Below, one piece after another: positions 46,003 through 53,408 of a stretch of 64,000 nucleotides of DNA (its first letter is position 1; every line of letters starts with the position of its first letter). The position numbers and the translations under genes were made by a program. The DNA is taken from positions 64,001-128,000 of the IMG/VR virus record IMGVR_UViG_3300048591_000147. One strand, 5' to 3'. Source of the DNA: a virus. The notes beneath the pieces are model-generated. The model had not been told where the DNA came from and did no database searches. It saw only the letters and a list, made by a program, of their open reading frames with translations.

Positions 46003-46116
46003 ATGTCCGATGAACAGGTTCTGGCAGTGCTGGCACGAATGGCTGAAGACGCTGGCGATTATGCGGAAGCTGATCGCCTTCGCGAACCCTCCTACGATCA
46101 ATCAAAGGAAGTGTGA
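46003..46116 (+). CDS. 37-aa helical acidic peptide
   Basis: MSDEQVLAVLARMAEDAGDY... resembles the end of an ArdC- or UvrB-type helical hairpin. ACGGAGAAC site. TGATG overlap with the next gene. Confidence 0.55.
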   Translation: MSDEQVLAVLARMAEDAGDYAEADRLREPSYDQSKEV

Positions 46117-46394
46117 TGAACCTTCCCACCAACATCCAGAATTTGATTGCCACTGCCCTCCCGGTTGACCCCGGAAACTACAACAATTCGATTGAAGCAT
46201 ATGACGGTGGTTATCGCGATGCGATGGAATCAATCGCCATGGCGTTGACTGGCACCATTCCAGAAGGATTGTTGTTGGATGCGGTGAATGCTGCACTGGA
46301 CGCATTCGCCAACAATTGTGCTGATGGTGATTTCGAGGATGATGGCCAGCCATCTGAACAGCAAGAATGGCGCGATTACGATCCTGACTGTTAA
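46116..46394 (+). CDS. Hypothetical 92-aa acidic protein
   Basis: Start ATG 46116 coupled to the previous stop. Helical with acidic C-terminus. Unknown. Confidence 0.65.
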   Translation: MNLPTNIQNLIATALPVDPGNYNNSIEAYDGGYRDAMESIAMALTGTIPEGLLLDAVNAALDAFANNCADGDFEDDGQPSEQQEWRDYDPDC

Positions 46395-46401
46395 GCTGGC
46401 A

Positions 46402-46422
46402 TTCAGGTAGGTAGCGTATAAT
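46402..46422 (+). promoter_or_regulatory. TTCAG-type promoter
   Basis: TTCAG 46402-46406 with TTAAG 11 nt upstream, 10-nt gap, TATAAT 46417-46422. Confidence 0.65.
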
Positions 46423-46450
46423 ACAATACATCAACCAAGAGGGGAACGTC

Positions 46451-46537
46451 ATGCAGGAAACAGAAGATCTGTGGGAAGCTGAATGGAACGCTTGGATGGA
46501 ATCGCAGGAAGATGAAGAGTTGGACTGCTGTCTGTAA
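46451..46537 (+). CDS. 28-aa acidic peptide
   Basis: MQETEDLWEAEWNAWMESQE... with Cys-Cys near the end. It has its own promoter, a GAGGGGAAC ribosome-binding site and the cassette terminator, so it is a real unit despite its length. Confidence 0.55.
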   Translation: MQETEDLWEAEWNAWMESQEDEELDCCL

Positions 46538-46615
46538 GATGAACAAAGCCTGAATGACCTTCAGGCTTTTTCTTTACTTGTAATCAATTACATGCTAAAA
46601 TGGGTGCGTGGTCGG
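46536..46615 (+). repeat. 80-nt terminator-promoter cassette, copy 2
   Basis: Nearly identical to 40604-40683. Confidence 0.8.
46573..46615 (+). promoter_or_regulatory. Early-type promoter with GGGTGCGTGGTCGG block
   Basis: TTTACT 46573-46578, 17-nt spacer, TAAAAT 46596-46601, block 46602-46615. Confidence 0.75.
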
Positions 46616-46617
46616 GG

Positions 46618-46655
46618 AAAACTCCTTTAAGATAAATAGATAGAAAAGGAGTTTT
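46618..46655 (+). promoter_or_regulatory. Late promoter inside a perfect RBS-sequestering hairpin
   Basis: AAAACTCCTTT (46618-46628) pairs perfectly with AAAGGAGTTTT (46645-46655), which holds the AAAGGAG site of the next gene. GATAAATA (46631-46638) lies in the loop; a late start near 46644 drops the 5' arm. RNA from the early promoter at 46573 would be locked. Confidence 0.8.
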
Positions 46656-46661
46656 ACAAAA

Positions 46662-47213
46662 ATGGCAAATACAAAGATTAGTGCGTTACCTGCTGCGACC
46701 AACCTGACAAGTGCTGAGTTACCTATAGCACAAGGTGGTGTCACTAAGAAGATTTCAGCCGCAGACCTTAACACACATATTCAAACTACGCTTGTTTCTA
46801 CTACTATAAGTCTAGGTGTGGTAGAATTAGCAACAACGGCTGAAGTTAGCGCTGGAACAGACACTGCTCGCGTATTGACTCCAGACACATACAGAAATGC
46901 TATTCCCTATTACATTAGCAGAAGCACATCCTACAATCTAGCGCTTACTGACAGAAACACTGACCAATGGTGTACTGCTGCTCTTACTGCCAACATCCCC
47001 GCAGAGAGTGGTGTAGCATTTGACATTGGCACTTCAATACCATTTCTTCGCATAGGTTCTGGTACTGTTACTATTGACGCCAACGGTGCAGTAACTTTGA
47101 ATGGTGTGCTTGGTGGTTCCTGTACCATACGCACACAATATCAAGGTGCCCTGTTAAAGAAAATCGGCAACGATAATTGGGTGATCAGTGGTGACGTGAG
47201 TGCTGTTGTATGA
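46662..47213 (+). CDS. Probable tail-fibre or virion decoration protein
   Basis: 183 aa. MANTKISALPAATNLTSAELPIAQGG is typical of phage structural proteins that begin with a KISALPA repeat. Residues 85-180 form a beta-rich domain (GVAFDIGTSIPFLRIGSGTVTIDANG). Late-promoter control fits a virion protein. Overlaps the next gene by 4 nt. Confidence 0.75.
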   Translation: MANTKISALPAATNLTSAELPIAQGGVTKKISAADLNTHIQTTLVSTTISLGVVELATTAEVSAGTDTARVLTPDTYRNAIPYYISRSTSYNLALTDRNTDQWCTAALTANIPAESGVAFDIGTSIPFLRIGSGTVTIDANGAVTLNGVLGGSCTIRTQYQGALLKKIGNDNWVISGDVSAVV

Positions 47214-47956
47214 ATAATTCTCAATACTATACTACAAGGCGCAATAAACTTGGTATTTTTATGATGGAGGAATTGTATACTGGTACAAGCACTTCATCTA
47301 TTCCAAATTATGAAGGATATACCCTATCATTCACTACGGCGCCAGCAGTAGGTCAATTGATAGTATTAACCACTCACTCAAGAAATTTCAATGTGGTTGG
47401 TGGTGTTGGTCCTGCGCCAACAATAGGCGGTCAACCTTTCCTATTAGCCGCTAGGGGTGGAACATATGGCGCTATCAGCCCCGGTGCAAGATCATACATG
47501 GCTGAGATATGGTATAGAACTGCAACTGCTGCTGATGCTGCAAATTCGTATACCGTATATTTCTGGGCGGATGGTGTCAATATGCTATCAGCTACAAAAT
47601 TCTCTGGTGGTACATATTGGGGTACACCAGAAGACCCAAACGTAACACCTGATTCAACATATGCTAATAGAGCGGCTACTGGTTCGACTTCTACCATTAT
47701 TGCTGGTGCGACTGGCGTCAATGTGTCTACAGGTGGTTTTGTTATTGCCGCTGGTGCAAGATTCACAAGTACATCCACGCCAACAGTCAACAATTCATTT
47801 TCATTAACATCACAGTCTTATAGTGAAGCAAGTTTTGGCGCGTTCCATGTTGCACGTAGAGATAACTATGACGCTGCGGCAGTCGCACAGAATACGACAT
47901 TCTCCTATAGTGGAAATGACTACATGGCATCTGCAATAGCAGCATTCAATCCTTGA
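47210..47956 (+). CDS. Probable virion surface or fibre protein
   Basis: 248 aa, Thr/Ser/Gly/Ala-rich, beta-sandwich-like pattern throughout (SIPNYEGYTLSFTTAPAVGQ...). Coupled to the gene at 46662, so probably part of the same structure. No signal peptide. Its end abuts a leftward promoter block. Confidence 0.65.
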   Translation: MNNSQYYTTRRNKLGIFMMEELYTGTSTSSIPNYEGYTLSFTTAPAVGQLIVLTTHSRNFNVVGGVGPAPTIGGQPFLLAARGGTYGAISPGARSYMAEIWYRTATAADAANSYTVYFWADGVNMLSATKFSGGTYWGTPEDPNVTPDSTYANRAATGSTSTIIAGATGVNVSTGGFVIAAGARFTSTSTPTVNNSFSLTSQSYSEASFGAFHVARRDNYDAAAVAQNTTFSYSGNDYMASAIAAFNP

Positions 47957-48003
47957 CCGACCACGCACCCATTTTAACATACTCATCCTGAATGAAATCT
48001 GAA
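47957..48003 (-). promoter_or_regulatory. Leftward tandem-TTCAG promoter with conserved block
   Basis: TTCAG pair (CTGAA at 47988 and 47999), 11-nt gap, TAAAAT (47971-47976), block 47957-47970. It points into the 3' end of the fibre-like gene. Confidence 0.75.
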
Positions 48004-48022
48004 CGTAATTTATTGATTACGT

Positions 48023-48217
48023 TCAGAATTTCAATTTGGATTCATAGATAGCTTCTTCAACCTTGGCTGCTTCGGTAGCTTTCTCAAGCGTATACCATTC
48101 CGATTTTGGCTTGATAGGAATATCAAATGCTGAAAACACTCCCCACATATCTTGTTCTTCAAGGTATGCAACGAAGTGATTTGATAGTTGAAACGCCGCT
48201 TTAGATTCTCCACTCAT
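48023..48217 (-). CDS. Hypothetical 64-aa protein
   Basis: Minus strand from ATG 48217 after GGAGAATATT. MSGESKAAFQLSNHFVAYL..., soluble, unknown function. Preceded by a long CDS-free leader. Confidence 0.65.
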   Translation of the reverse strand: MSGESKAAFQLSNHFVAYLEEQDMWGVFSAFDIPIKPKSEWYTLEKATEAAKVEEAIYESKLKF

Positions 48218-48234
48218 AATATTCTCCAATAGAA

Positions 48235-48268
48235 TCGCCCCACCCGGTTGACTAGACACGGATGGGGC
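48235..48268 (-). other. Stable leader hairpin
   Basis: GCCCCATCC / GGGTGGGGC stem 18-20 nt before the minus-strand gene's ribosome-binding site; may act as attenuator or RNA stabiliser. Confidence 0.5.
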
Positions 48269-48485
48269 AGCCCTGTAGCAATATTTATCAAGGGACTTTT
48301 TGTCGAAGGATTCGTCCCAGTCTTTCTACCTTGCAGCCGACTTTAGGGGCGCTGCTAACCTTCCGGCTTTACCGTTACCTATATGAGGGCCAAGTCATGT
48401 CTTAGGTTCTCTCTAATGCGTCCGTAGACTAATTTGATGCTCTGACCATCTCCGTTTCGATGGGGTTGTTGTTACCCCGTCGATG
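48269..48485 (-). ncRNA. CDS-free RNA leader or small RNA, minus strand
   Basis: Begins at a sigma70-like promoter (48492-48520). Contains GGGAC...GTCCC and ACGGGG...CCCC stems. Roughly 215 nt without an open frame. Function unknown. Confidence 0.4.
48283..48290 (-). promoter_or_regulatory. Late-type promoter box
   Basis: GATAAATA on the minus strand, before the leader hairpin of the gene at 48217. Confidence 0.45.
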
Positions 48486-48491
48486 GATTGA

Positions 48492-48520
48492 ACTATAGAC
48501 CCATCAATTGATTATTGCAA
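48492..48520 (-). promoter_or_regulatory. Sigma70-like promoter, minus strand
   Basis: TTGCAA (48515-48520), 17-nt spacer, TATAGT (48492-48497). Confidence 0.6.
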
Positions 48521-48553
48521 CGACTATTTTGTAACAAGTTATGTTGCATTTCA

Positions 48554-48585
48554 TTCAGCTATGATTCATGTTCATGCTGTAGAAT
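48554..48585 (+). promoter_or_regulatory. Tandem-TTCAG promoter
   Basis: TTCAG 48554, TTCAT 48565, 10-nt gap, TAGAAT 48580-48585; drives 48610. Confidence 0.7.
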
Positions 48586-48609
48586 TGATCATAACAACTG
48601 GAGAGACAA

Positions 48610-48846
48610 ATGAAAAAGATCATGTTGGCCCTGTGTGTGGGCCTGTTGCTTGGCGGATGTGATGCAACCACAACTGAAGTTCATGGCTTTATCCTACCAG
48701 AAGGTCTGAAAGACTGTAAGATCTACCGACTGCGAGATGGCATTAGCCACATCACTGTCACCCGATGCCCGAATTCCTCCACATCCACACAGTATCAGAC
48801 GGGTAAGACTACCAGTAGCTCAACGCTTGTGGAAGATTCTCCGTGA
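48610..48846 (+). CDS. Small lipoprotein, 78 aa
   Basis: MKKIMLALCVGLLLGGC: lipoprotein signal with Cys17 after LGG. Mature part has two cysteines and a Ser/Thr-rich tail. CTGGAGA site. Unknown function; overlaps the next GTG. Confidence 0.7.
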   Translation: MKKIMLALCVGLLLGGCDATTTEVHGFILPEGLKDCKIYRLRDGISHITVTRCPNSSTSTQYQTGKTTSSSTLVEDSP

Positions 48847-48926
48847 GCAAATTCAAGGAAATGCCTGTTGCAACGTGGACCACAGTTGTGGCATCATACG
48901 TCTACTGTCTGTTGACAGCTATCTAA
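48843..48926 (+). CDS. 27-aa membrane peptide
   Basis: GTG start coupled to the lipoprotein. MSKFKEMP then hydrophobic TWTTVVASYVYCLLTAI. Unknown. Confidence 0.45.
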   Translation: MSKFKEMPVATWTTVVASYVYCLLTAI

Positions 48927-48950
48927 ACCTCTATCAACCAAGGAACTCCA

Positions 48951-49226
48951 ATGGGCTATTACATCGAAACAAACAGTAACAAGAACAAGGCGCAGTACAT
49001 CGCTGCCAATCATGGTGGCAAGATTGTCAGCCGTCAAGAGCTTCTGGCTGCTGACGTGAACGCCAATGGTCTGGTCGTTGTTGTCAACAATGGCTTTTTC
49101 GAGGCTGCTGCATTCTGCTTCAGTGATCGCGAACGTCAGGAATTCACTGATCTGAACGATCATCGCCCGAAGCAGTATGTGATCATGGACCGCAAGCTCG
49201 CTGAACAGTTGACCGGATACCGCTAA
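48951..49226 (+). CDS. Hypothetical 91-aa protein
   Basis: Alpha/beta; GYYIETNSNKNKAQYIAANHGG start looks like a small conserved phage fold. AAGGAAC site. Unknown. Confidence 0.65.
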   Translation: MGYYIETNSNKNKAQYIAANHGGKIVSRQELLAADVNANGLVVVVNNGFFEAAAFCFSDRERQEFTDLNDHRPKQYVIMDRKLAEQLTGYR

Positions 49227-49233
49227 ACAATCC

Positions 49234-49267
49234 ATTCAGCTACGGTTCAGGCTTCGCACTATATAAT
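49234..49267 (+). promoter_or_regulatory. Tandem-TTCAG promoter
   Basis: TTCAG 49234 and 49245, 12-nt gap, TATAAT 49262-49267; drives 49297. Confidence 0.7.
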
Positions 49268-49296
49268 ATTATCCATAGTCAAGGAGAATATTAGAT

Positions 49297-49698
49297 ATGC
49301 GAAGCCTGATTGCTGTTCTGATCTTCACCCTGTGCGCCAGCGCGAATGCTGCCACAGTAACAATCGTTGATTTTTCAAAGACTTACGAGCATCAATTTTC
49401 GAATTGCTCAATCAATCTGTATAACACAGAATTTCTATATGCTTCTTGTGAACGATACGCTGCGCCATTCGCCAGTGCATCAGCATCAGATTGGTCGTCA
49501 CCACTGTTCGATGAGATTGGTATCAATGGTGTTTACTGGCATGGCTGCAAGCTGACTGGCGATCCTTCGCTGTCAATTCGCTTTGAATGTAATGTTCCAG
49601 TATCGCCCATGGAATTTGAAGTTGTCGATGAATATAACAATCCTGTTCAGGATTGGTTCAGGTTCTATCGTCCATACTATGGTCCATACACTCACTGA
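49297..49698 (+). CDS. Exported protein, 133 aa
   Basis: Sec signal peptide MRSLIAVLIFTLCASANA (cleavage after ANA, residue 18). The mature part has four cysteines and an aromatic C-terminus (RFYRPYYGPY). Periplasmic; unknown function. AAGGAG site. Confidence 0.75.
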   Translation: MRSLIAVLIFTLCASANAATVTIVDFSKTYEHQFSNCSINLYNTEFLYASCERYAAPFASASASDWSSPLFDEIGINGVYWHGCKLTGDPSLSIRFECNVPVSPMEFEVVDEYNNPVQDWFRFYRPYYGPYTH

Positions 49699-49711
49699 TC
49701 GGGAAGACGCC

Positions 49712-49936
49712 ATGAATAACCTGAATGAGTACATCCGCACCAAGAACTTCCGCCTCAAGATGTTTGGTCAGGCTTGCTTGGAACTTCCGAAGGATGCCAA
49801 GAAGATCATGGAGATGCTGGATTCGGATATGTCGCCTGAGAATGTTTCGTGTGATGGTGAACTCAGTCGCGCCGAAGTGGCTCGCAAGATGAAGTTTTTC
49901 AAGAGTGTGGAACAGGAACTCGGGGCATACCAATGA
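49712..49936 (+). CDS. Hypothetical 74-aa helical protein
   Basis: GGGAAGACG site; charged helices (KKIMEMLDSDMS, ARKMKFFKSVEQ). Overlaps the next ATG. Confidence 0.65.
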   Translation: MNNLNEYIRTKNFRLKMFGQACLELPKDAKKIMEMLDSDMSPENVSCDGELSRAEVARKMKFFKSVEQELGAYQ

Positions 49937-50136
49937 TGAGAGTCATAACAGCAGTTGGATTTTGCAGATACAAAGGCTGGCTCGTATCTTTCTCTGATAA
50001 TGCGCCAGTGACTGGACGGTGGAGCGCTACCAAGTATGGTATCAGCATATGTAACACAACCGAGGATGGTTTGAAGCAAATGATTGATATCAATGTCCAT
50101 GACAAATGGCATGCAACCGCTCACCTTCCACGATAG
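49933..50136 (+). CDS. Hypothetical 67-aa protein
   Basis: ATGA overlap. Beta-rich, Trp-containing. Unknown. Confidence 0.6.
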   Translation: MMRVITAVGFCRYKGWLVSFSDNAPVTGRWSATKYGISICNTTEDGLKQMIDINVHDKWHATAHLPR

Positions 50137-50144
50137 TCTGAACG

Positions 50145-50248
50145 GGAACGGCTAGGTCTGTAAACCTAACACAATGGGAGAAGTGACTCCCCATCAGAGT
50201 GATGGTCTATCTGGTAAGGATAGACAGGCCGGGTATAAACCGGGTTCC
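50145..50248 (+). ncRNA. Compact multi-hairpin RNA
   Basis: Closing stem GGAAC (50145-50149) / GTTCC (50244-50248) surrounds at least three hairpins, including GTCTATC/GATAGAC (7 bp, 50205-50225) and CCGG/CCGG (50229-50243). tRNA-like size, but no T loop. Unknown RNA. Confidence 0.5.
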
Positions 50249-50260
50249 TTATTACCTCTT

Positions 50261-50307
50261 CCGACCTCCAACCCATTTTATACTAACCAACCTGAACAGA
50301 GTCTGAA
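50261..50307 (-). promoter_or_regulatory. Leftward tandem-TTCAG promoter
   Basis: TTCAG pair (CTGAA at 50292 and 50303), 11-nt gap, TAAAAT (50275-50280), GGGTTGGAGGTCGG (50261-50274). It reads back through the hairpin RNA. Confidence 0.7.
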
Positions 50308-50340
50308 TGATAAGTGATTGATTCTGTTACAAAATAGTTG

Positions 50341-50369
50341 TTGACAGCCAAACAATTGTCAGGCATCAT
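50341..50369 (+). promoter_or_regulatory. Sigma70-like promoter
   Basis: TTGACA 50341-50346, 17-nt spacer, CATCAT 50364-50369. Confidence 0.55.
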
Positions 50370-50396
50370 AGCACCATACTGAATCGGAACACGATC

Positions 50397-50627
50397 ATGA
50401 ACGAGGGCACAAGCCGAAAGGTGTTGAAACTGGCCGAACAGAATTATGTTGCGCTTTTGCAACATCCTCATGATAATTGGCGCATTCGCAATCAGCGTAC
50501 ATTATGTGATGCTCGTGAACTGGTGTCCATATTGACTGGCGAGACTGGTCAGGAAGTGCAAGATCGTTTCGAGAATGTGCTTTGGGATGTTCATGAGCTT
50601 TGCGATATGTTGAATAGGAAAGTATGA
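50397..50627 (+). CDS. Hypothetical 76-aa helical protein
   Basis: Helical and charged, with VQDRFENVLWDVHELCDML at the end. Unknown. Confidence 0.6.
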   Translation: MNEGTSRKVLKLAEQNYVALLQHPHDNWRIRNQRTLCDARELVSILTGETGQEVQDRFENVLWDVHELCDMLNRKV

Positions 50628-50628
50628 T

Positions 50629-50895
50629 ATGAGCGAACCGCTTAAAGATTGGGAAACATTCACCCATACACTATCAACTGGCACCACTGTTGTGGCTGGT
50701 CTTTGCCATGATACTGGCGATTTCGGTGCAGAATTTTCAAAAGATGGTGTAGAAACTCTGAAATTTTCTTTGTCTGATGAAGCGGTAGAAGTGTTGATTC
50801 AGCTTTGGATCAACCTCAAATATGGTAAAGGTATTACCGAAGGCAAATTCTATGATGTTGCATTCGACTTGGTTGAATGGGTGAAACCGAAATGA
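50629..50895 (+). CDS. Hypothetical 88-aa protein
   Basis: Alpha/beta, acidic, unknown. ATGA overlap with the next gene. Confidence 0.6.
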   Translation: MSEPLKDWETFTHTLSTGTTVVAGLCHDTGDFGAEFSKDGVETLKFSLSDEAVEVLIQLWINLKYGKGITEGKFYDVAFDLVEWVKPK

Positions 50896-51215
50896 ACATG
50901 ATCAAAGAAACACGTAAAATACCGCTGAACGAATCGAACGAATTATGTCCGATTGCATATATAAAGCCCATTGCTGGGGAATATTTCGATACTGCATCAA
51001 TCGGCTATGAATGGGGCTATGGGCTGGTATTGGTCTGGCAGCGTCCAGAAACCCAAGCCGAAATGGATGCACGTTTGGCAAGGTCTGCAAGGACCAAAGA
51101 GAATACACGCTTGAACATGCTTGAACAAGTGGCTGCAATCGAAAAGCGAATTGCAAAAGATCAACAAAAATTGCAAAACGTGAAGAAAACCATTGCGGAC
51201 CACTATTCCGAGTGA
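50892..51215 (+). CDS. Hypothetical 107-aa protein with coiled coil
   Basis: Start at the coupled ATG 50892. Residues 60-105 form a coiled coil (LNMLEQVAAIEKRIAKDQQK). Unknown. Confidence 0.6.
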   Translation: MNMIKETRKIPLNESNELCPIAYIKPIAGEYFDTASIGYEWGYGLVLVWQRPETQAEMDARLARSARTKENTRLNMLEQVAAIEKRIAKDQQKLQNVKKTIADHYSE

Positions 51216-51248
51216 TATAATTCATCCATACTGAAATGGAGCAGAACG

Positions 51249-51506
51249 ATGGACCCGGATTTCACAATCAGTGTCAGCGATGCTGCGGTGCATGTGCATT
51301 ATAAACCGTGGACGATGATTTATAGCAATGAGGATTTTGATCGGGTGAGTCGTCTTTCAAGTGATCTTCTTGCTACTGGTAAGCTCAATTATCAGCAATG
51401 CTTGACGCTTGCAAACGTGGCGATCAAGACTGCCAACCAGAATTCTGTGAAGCATGACCCAACCATGAGTCACATGATGATGTTCAGCAACGATTCAGGT
51501 AAGTAG
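51249..51506 (+). CDS. Hypothetical 85-aa protein
   Basis: TGGAGCAG site; a lone TATAAT (51217-51222) precedes it. Met/His-rich C-terminus. Unknown. Confidence 0.6.
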   Translation: MDPDFTISVSDAAVHVHYKPWTMIYSNEDFDRVSRLSSDLLATGKLNYQQCLTLANVAIKTANQNSVKHDPTMSHMMMFSNDSGK

Positions 51507-51514
51507 AGTATAAT
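51483..51514 (+). promoter_or_regulatory. Tandem-TTCAG promoter
   Basis: TTCAG 51483 and 51494 inside the previous gene, 10-nt gap, TATAAT 51509-51514. Confidence 0.75.
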
Positions 51515-51541
51515 TCATCCATACCAACTAGGGGACAAGTC

Positions 51542-52408
51542 ATGCGAACTGACATTCATCGTAAAGGTGCTATCGTTCCCGCTGATTACAGCTATGTGAT
51601 GAGCTACAGTCTGTCCACAAGTCAGGATGGCTGGCCCGTTCCGTCATACAATGTCAATTGCATCATTGACACGCATCATACCAAGACCACGCATAGTGGC
51701 AACTGCTGCCTGATCGGGATGTTCAGCGATCCCACCAAAAAGTTTGCAAAGCATGGTAGCACTGGTAAGTGCACCATCTGTGGTGCTGCATACGTCTATG
51801 GTGACGTGTGGCAGCATGGTCCCACTGGTGAATACATCCATGTTGGGCACGATTGTGCGGACAAAATGAATTCTCAGGACCGTCGCGCTTTCGAGCATGG
51901 TCGTGTGAAGTACATCAATGGGCAGATCAAGCTGGCACGGTTGGCAAAGTTTTGTGAAGAAAATGAGGGCATGAAGCTTGTGTTCTCCTGTGCTGACAAA
52001 AATCATATCATCGCTGATATGCGTTCCAAGGTCATGGAATGGGGCAACTTGTCCGAAAAGCAGATTGCTTTTGCAAAGAAATTGGCCGATACCATCCTCA
52101 ATCCTGCGCCCACTGAGGACGAACCAGAACCGCTTCTGCTGAAGGATGGTCGTGGGGAATATACTGGTCGCTTCGTAGCATTCAAATCCAGTGAAGGCCC
52201 GTATGGTTACGTCATGAAGGGGTTGTTTATCGTAGTGCAGGATGGTAAGCAAGCCAAGGTCTGGATGACTGTCCCGAGTGGCTATGGCGATGAAAAGAAT
52301 GTGGAAGCCACCATTGTAGTGGCATTGTCCAAGGGTGACAAAGCTGGATTCTACTTCGGGAATCGCCCCAAGCTGTTGAAAGTGCTTGACACCGTAGAAT
52401 GTAATTGA
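51542..52408 (+). CDS. Zinc-finger-containing protein, 288 aa
   Basis: CTICGAAYVYGDVWQH...HVGHDCADKM (about 77-110) provides Cys/His ligands of a zinc finger seen in plasmid and phage DNA-associated proteins. An LSEKQIAFAKKLAD segment (about 173-186) resembles a recurring motif in such proteins. C-terminal beta domain. The role is probably in DNA metabolism; unproven. Confidence 0.7.
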   Translation: MRTDIHRKGAIVPADYSYVMSYSLSTSQDGWPVPSYNVNCIIDTHHTKTTHSGNCCLIGMFSDPTKKFAKHGSTGKCTICGAAYVYGDVWQHGPTGEYIHVGHDCADKMNSQDRRAFEHGRVKYINGQIKLARLAKFCEENEGMKLVFSCADKNHIIADMRSKVMEWGNLSEKQIAFAKKLADTILNPAPTEDEPEPLLLKDGRGEYTGRFVAFKSSEGPYGYVMKGLFIVVQDGKQAKVWMTVPSGYGDEKNVEATIVVALSKGDKAGFYFGNRPKLLKVLDTVECN

Positions 52409-52414
52409 TATGAT
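52386..52414 (+). promoter_or_regulatory. Sigma70-like promoter
   Basis: TTGACA 52386-52391, 17-nt spacer, TATGAT 52409-52414. Confidence 0.65.
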
Positions 52415-52441
52415 AGTTTCACACTGAATGAGGGGCACGAA

Positions 52442-52681
52442 ATGGCGATGAAGCTCTGGCGGTTGGATATGACTGATCATGAACATAACGATCATTACCA
52501 AGATGGCTGTCACAATTACGCCGATGGACATTATGTCATCGCTGAAACTGAAGCCCAAGCGCGTGCGATGATTGATGATCCCCGAACACCCGGAGTATGG
52601 GGAAATCCCGAATATTCTGCATGTGAAGAAATTGACATGACCGAACCACGGTATCTCACTTGCGAATATGATGTTCACTAA
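52442..52681 (+). CDS. Hypothetical His-rich 79-aa protein
   Basis: DMTDHEHNDHYQDGCHNYADGHY (residues about 9-31) is dense in His and Asp and may bind metal. Unknown. Confidence 0.6.
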   Translation: MAMKLWRLDMTDHEHNDHYQDGCHNYADGHYVIAETEAQARAMIDDPRTPGVWGNPEYSACEEIDMTEPRYLTCEYDVH

Positions 52682-52695
52682 TTGGAGAAAATACA

Positions 52696-52908
52696 ATGCT
52701 TATCACCCGAGTTTCCCCGTGGAACGGTAAAGTAAATGAGCGCGATCTCCCTGTTACGGATGCACAGATGGAACGCTTCGCGAGGCGTGAAGATCACATT
52801 CAGAACATTTTTCCCGATCTGAGTGCTGGTGACCGCGAGTTCATCATGACCGGATACACTGAACAGGACTGGGACGAGTTGTTCCCAGAGGATGATGATG
52901 AAGCATAA
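52696..52908 (+). CDS. Hypothetical acidic 70-aa protein
   Basis: Acidic C-terminus ending DDDEA. TTGGAGAAA site. Unknown. Confidence 0.6.
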   Translation: MLITRVSPWNGKVNERDLPVTDAQMERFARREDHIQNIFPDLSAGDREFIMTGYTEQDWDELFPEDDDEA

Positions 52909-52942
52909 CTGAACGAACCCTGAATGATCTTCAGTGTTCTTC

Positions 52943-52985
52943 TTTACATCTATAACATAATATAGTAAAATGGGTGCGTGGTCGG
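52943..52985 (+). promoter_or_regulatory. Early-type promoter with GGGTGCGTGGTCGG block
   Basis: TTTACA 52943-52948, 17-nt spacer, TAAAAT 52966-52971, block 52972-52985. It faces leftward genes, so it would make antisense RNA to 53080-53605. Confidence 0.7.
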
Positions 52986-53075
52986 AGGGAGTCGAACCCT
53001 CTAGGTGATCAAGCCTTGTCTCCGTAAGCTGCACATTCAAGTGCTGTGCGAATCAACACACGCCATCTAGCCCAT
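52986..53075 (-). other. tRNA-like remnant, minus strand
   Basis: Minus strand contains a T-arm-like GAGGG-TTCGACT-CCCTC and a GCAC/GTGC hairpin with a CTTGAAT-type loop, but no matching acceptor stem. Probably a decayed tRNA-Ser. Confidence 0.35.
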
Positions 53076-53079
53076 ATAA

Positions 53080-53229
53080 TCAATCAACCTGTTCAATCCT
53101 GACATATGCTTCTTTTTCGTAGTCGTACATTGCGAATGCGTCGTACCGTGGGCCGATCATGATCTTATCATAATCCGCATCTGCTGGCAACATTCTGATC
53201 AACTCAGCCAGACTAAACTCTCTACTCAT
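53080..53229 (-). CDS. Hypothetical 49-aa acidic protein
   Basis: Minus strand, MSREFSLAELIRMLPADAD...; an upstream in-frame ATG at 53256 overlaps the previous gene. Third gene of a leftward operon. Unknown. Confidence 0.55.
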   Translation of the reverse strand: MSREFSLAELIRMLPADADYDKIMIGPRYDAFAMYDYEKEAYVRIEQVD

Positions 53230-53234
53230 TCGCT

Positions 53235-53408
53235 TTATGATAGTGCGGTTTGCCATTTCAGGTTCTCGTTACGCATCTTTGCATCCTCATCCGCAGTCCA
53301 TTGGCATGCCCATGAACTATACGCATGTACTTCAGCATCGTCAACATTGAAAACACACCATAGTGCTGTGTCTTCATCGTAATCGGCATAGTACGGACCA
53401 TCGTTCAT
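53235..53408 (-). CDS. Hypothetical 57-aa acidic protein
   Basis: Minus strand from ATG 53408 (GGAG 7 nt upstream; ATGA overlap with the previous stop). Acidic, Trp-rich. Unknown. Confidence 0.6.
   Translation of the reverse strand: MNDGPYYADYDEDTALWCVFNVDDAEVHAYSSWACQWTADEDAKMRNENLKWQTALS

Noticed and set aside
51644-52696. 350-codon minus-strand frame opposite the zinc-finger gene
   Set aside because: Shadow frame; the plus-strand gene has a promoter, ribosome-binding site and recognisable zinc ligands.
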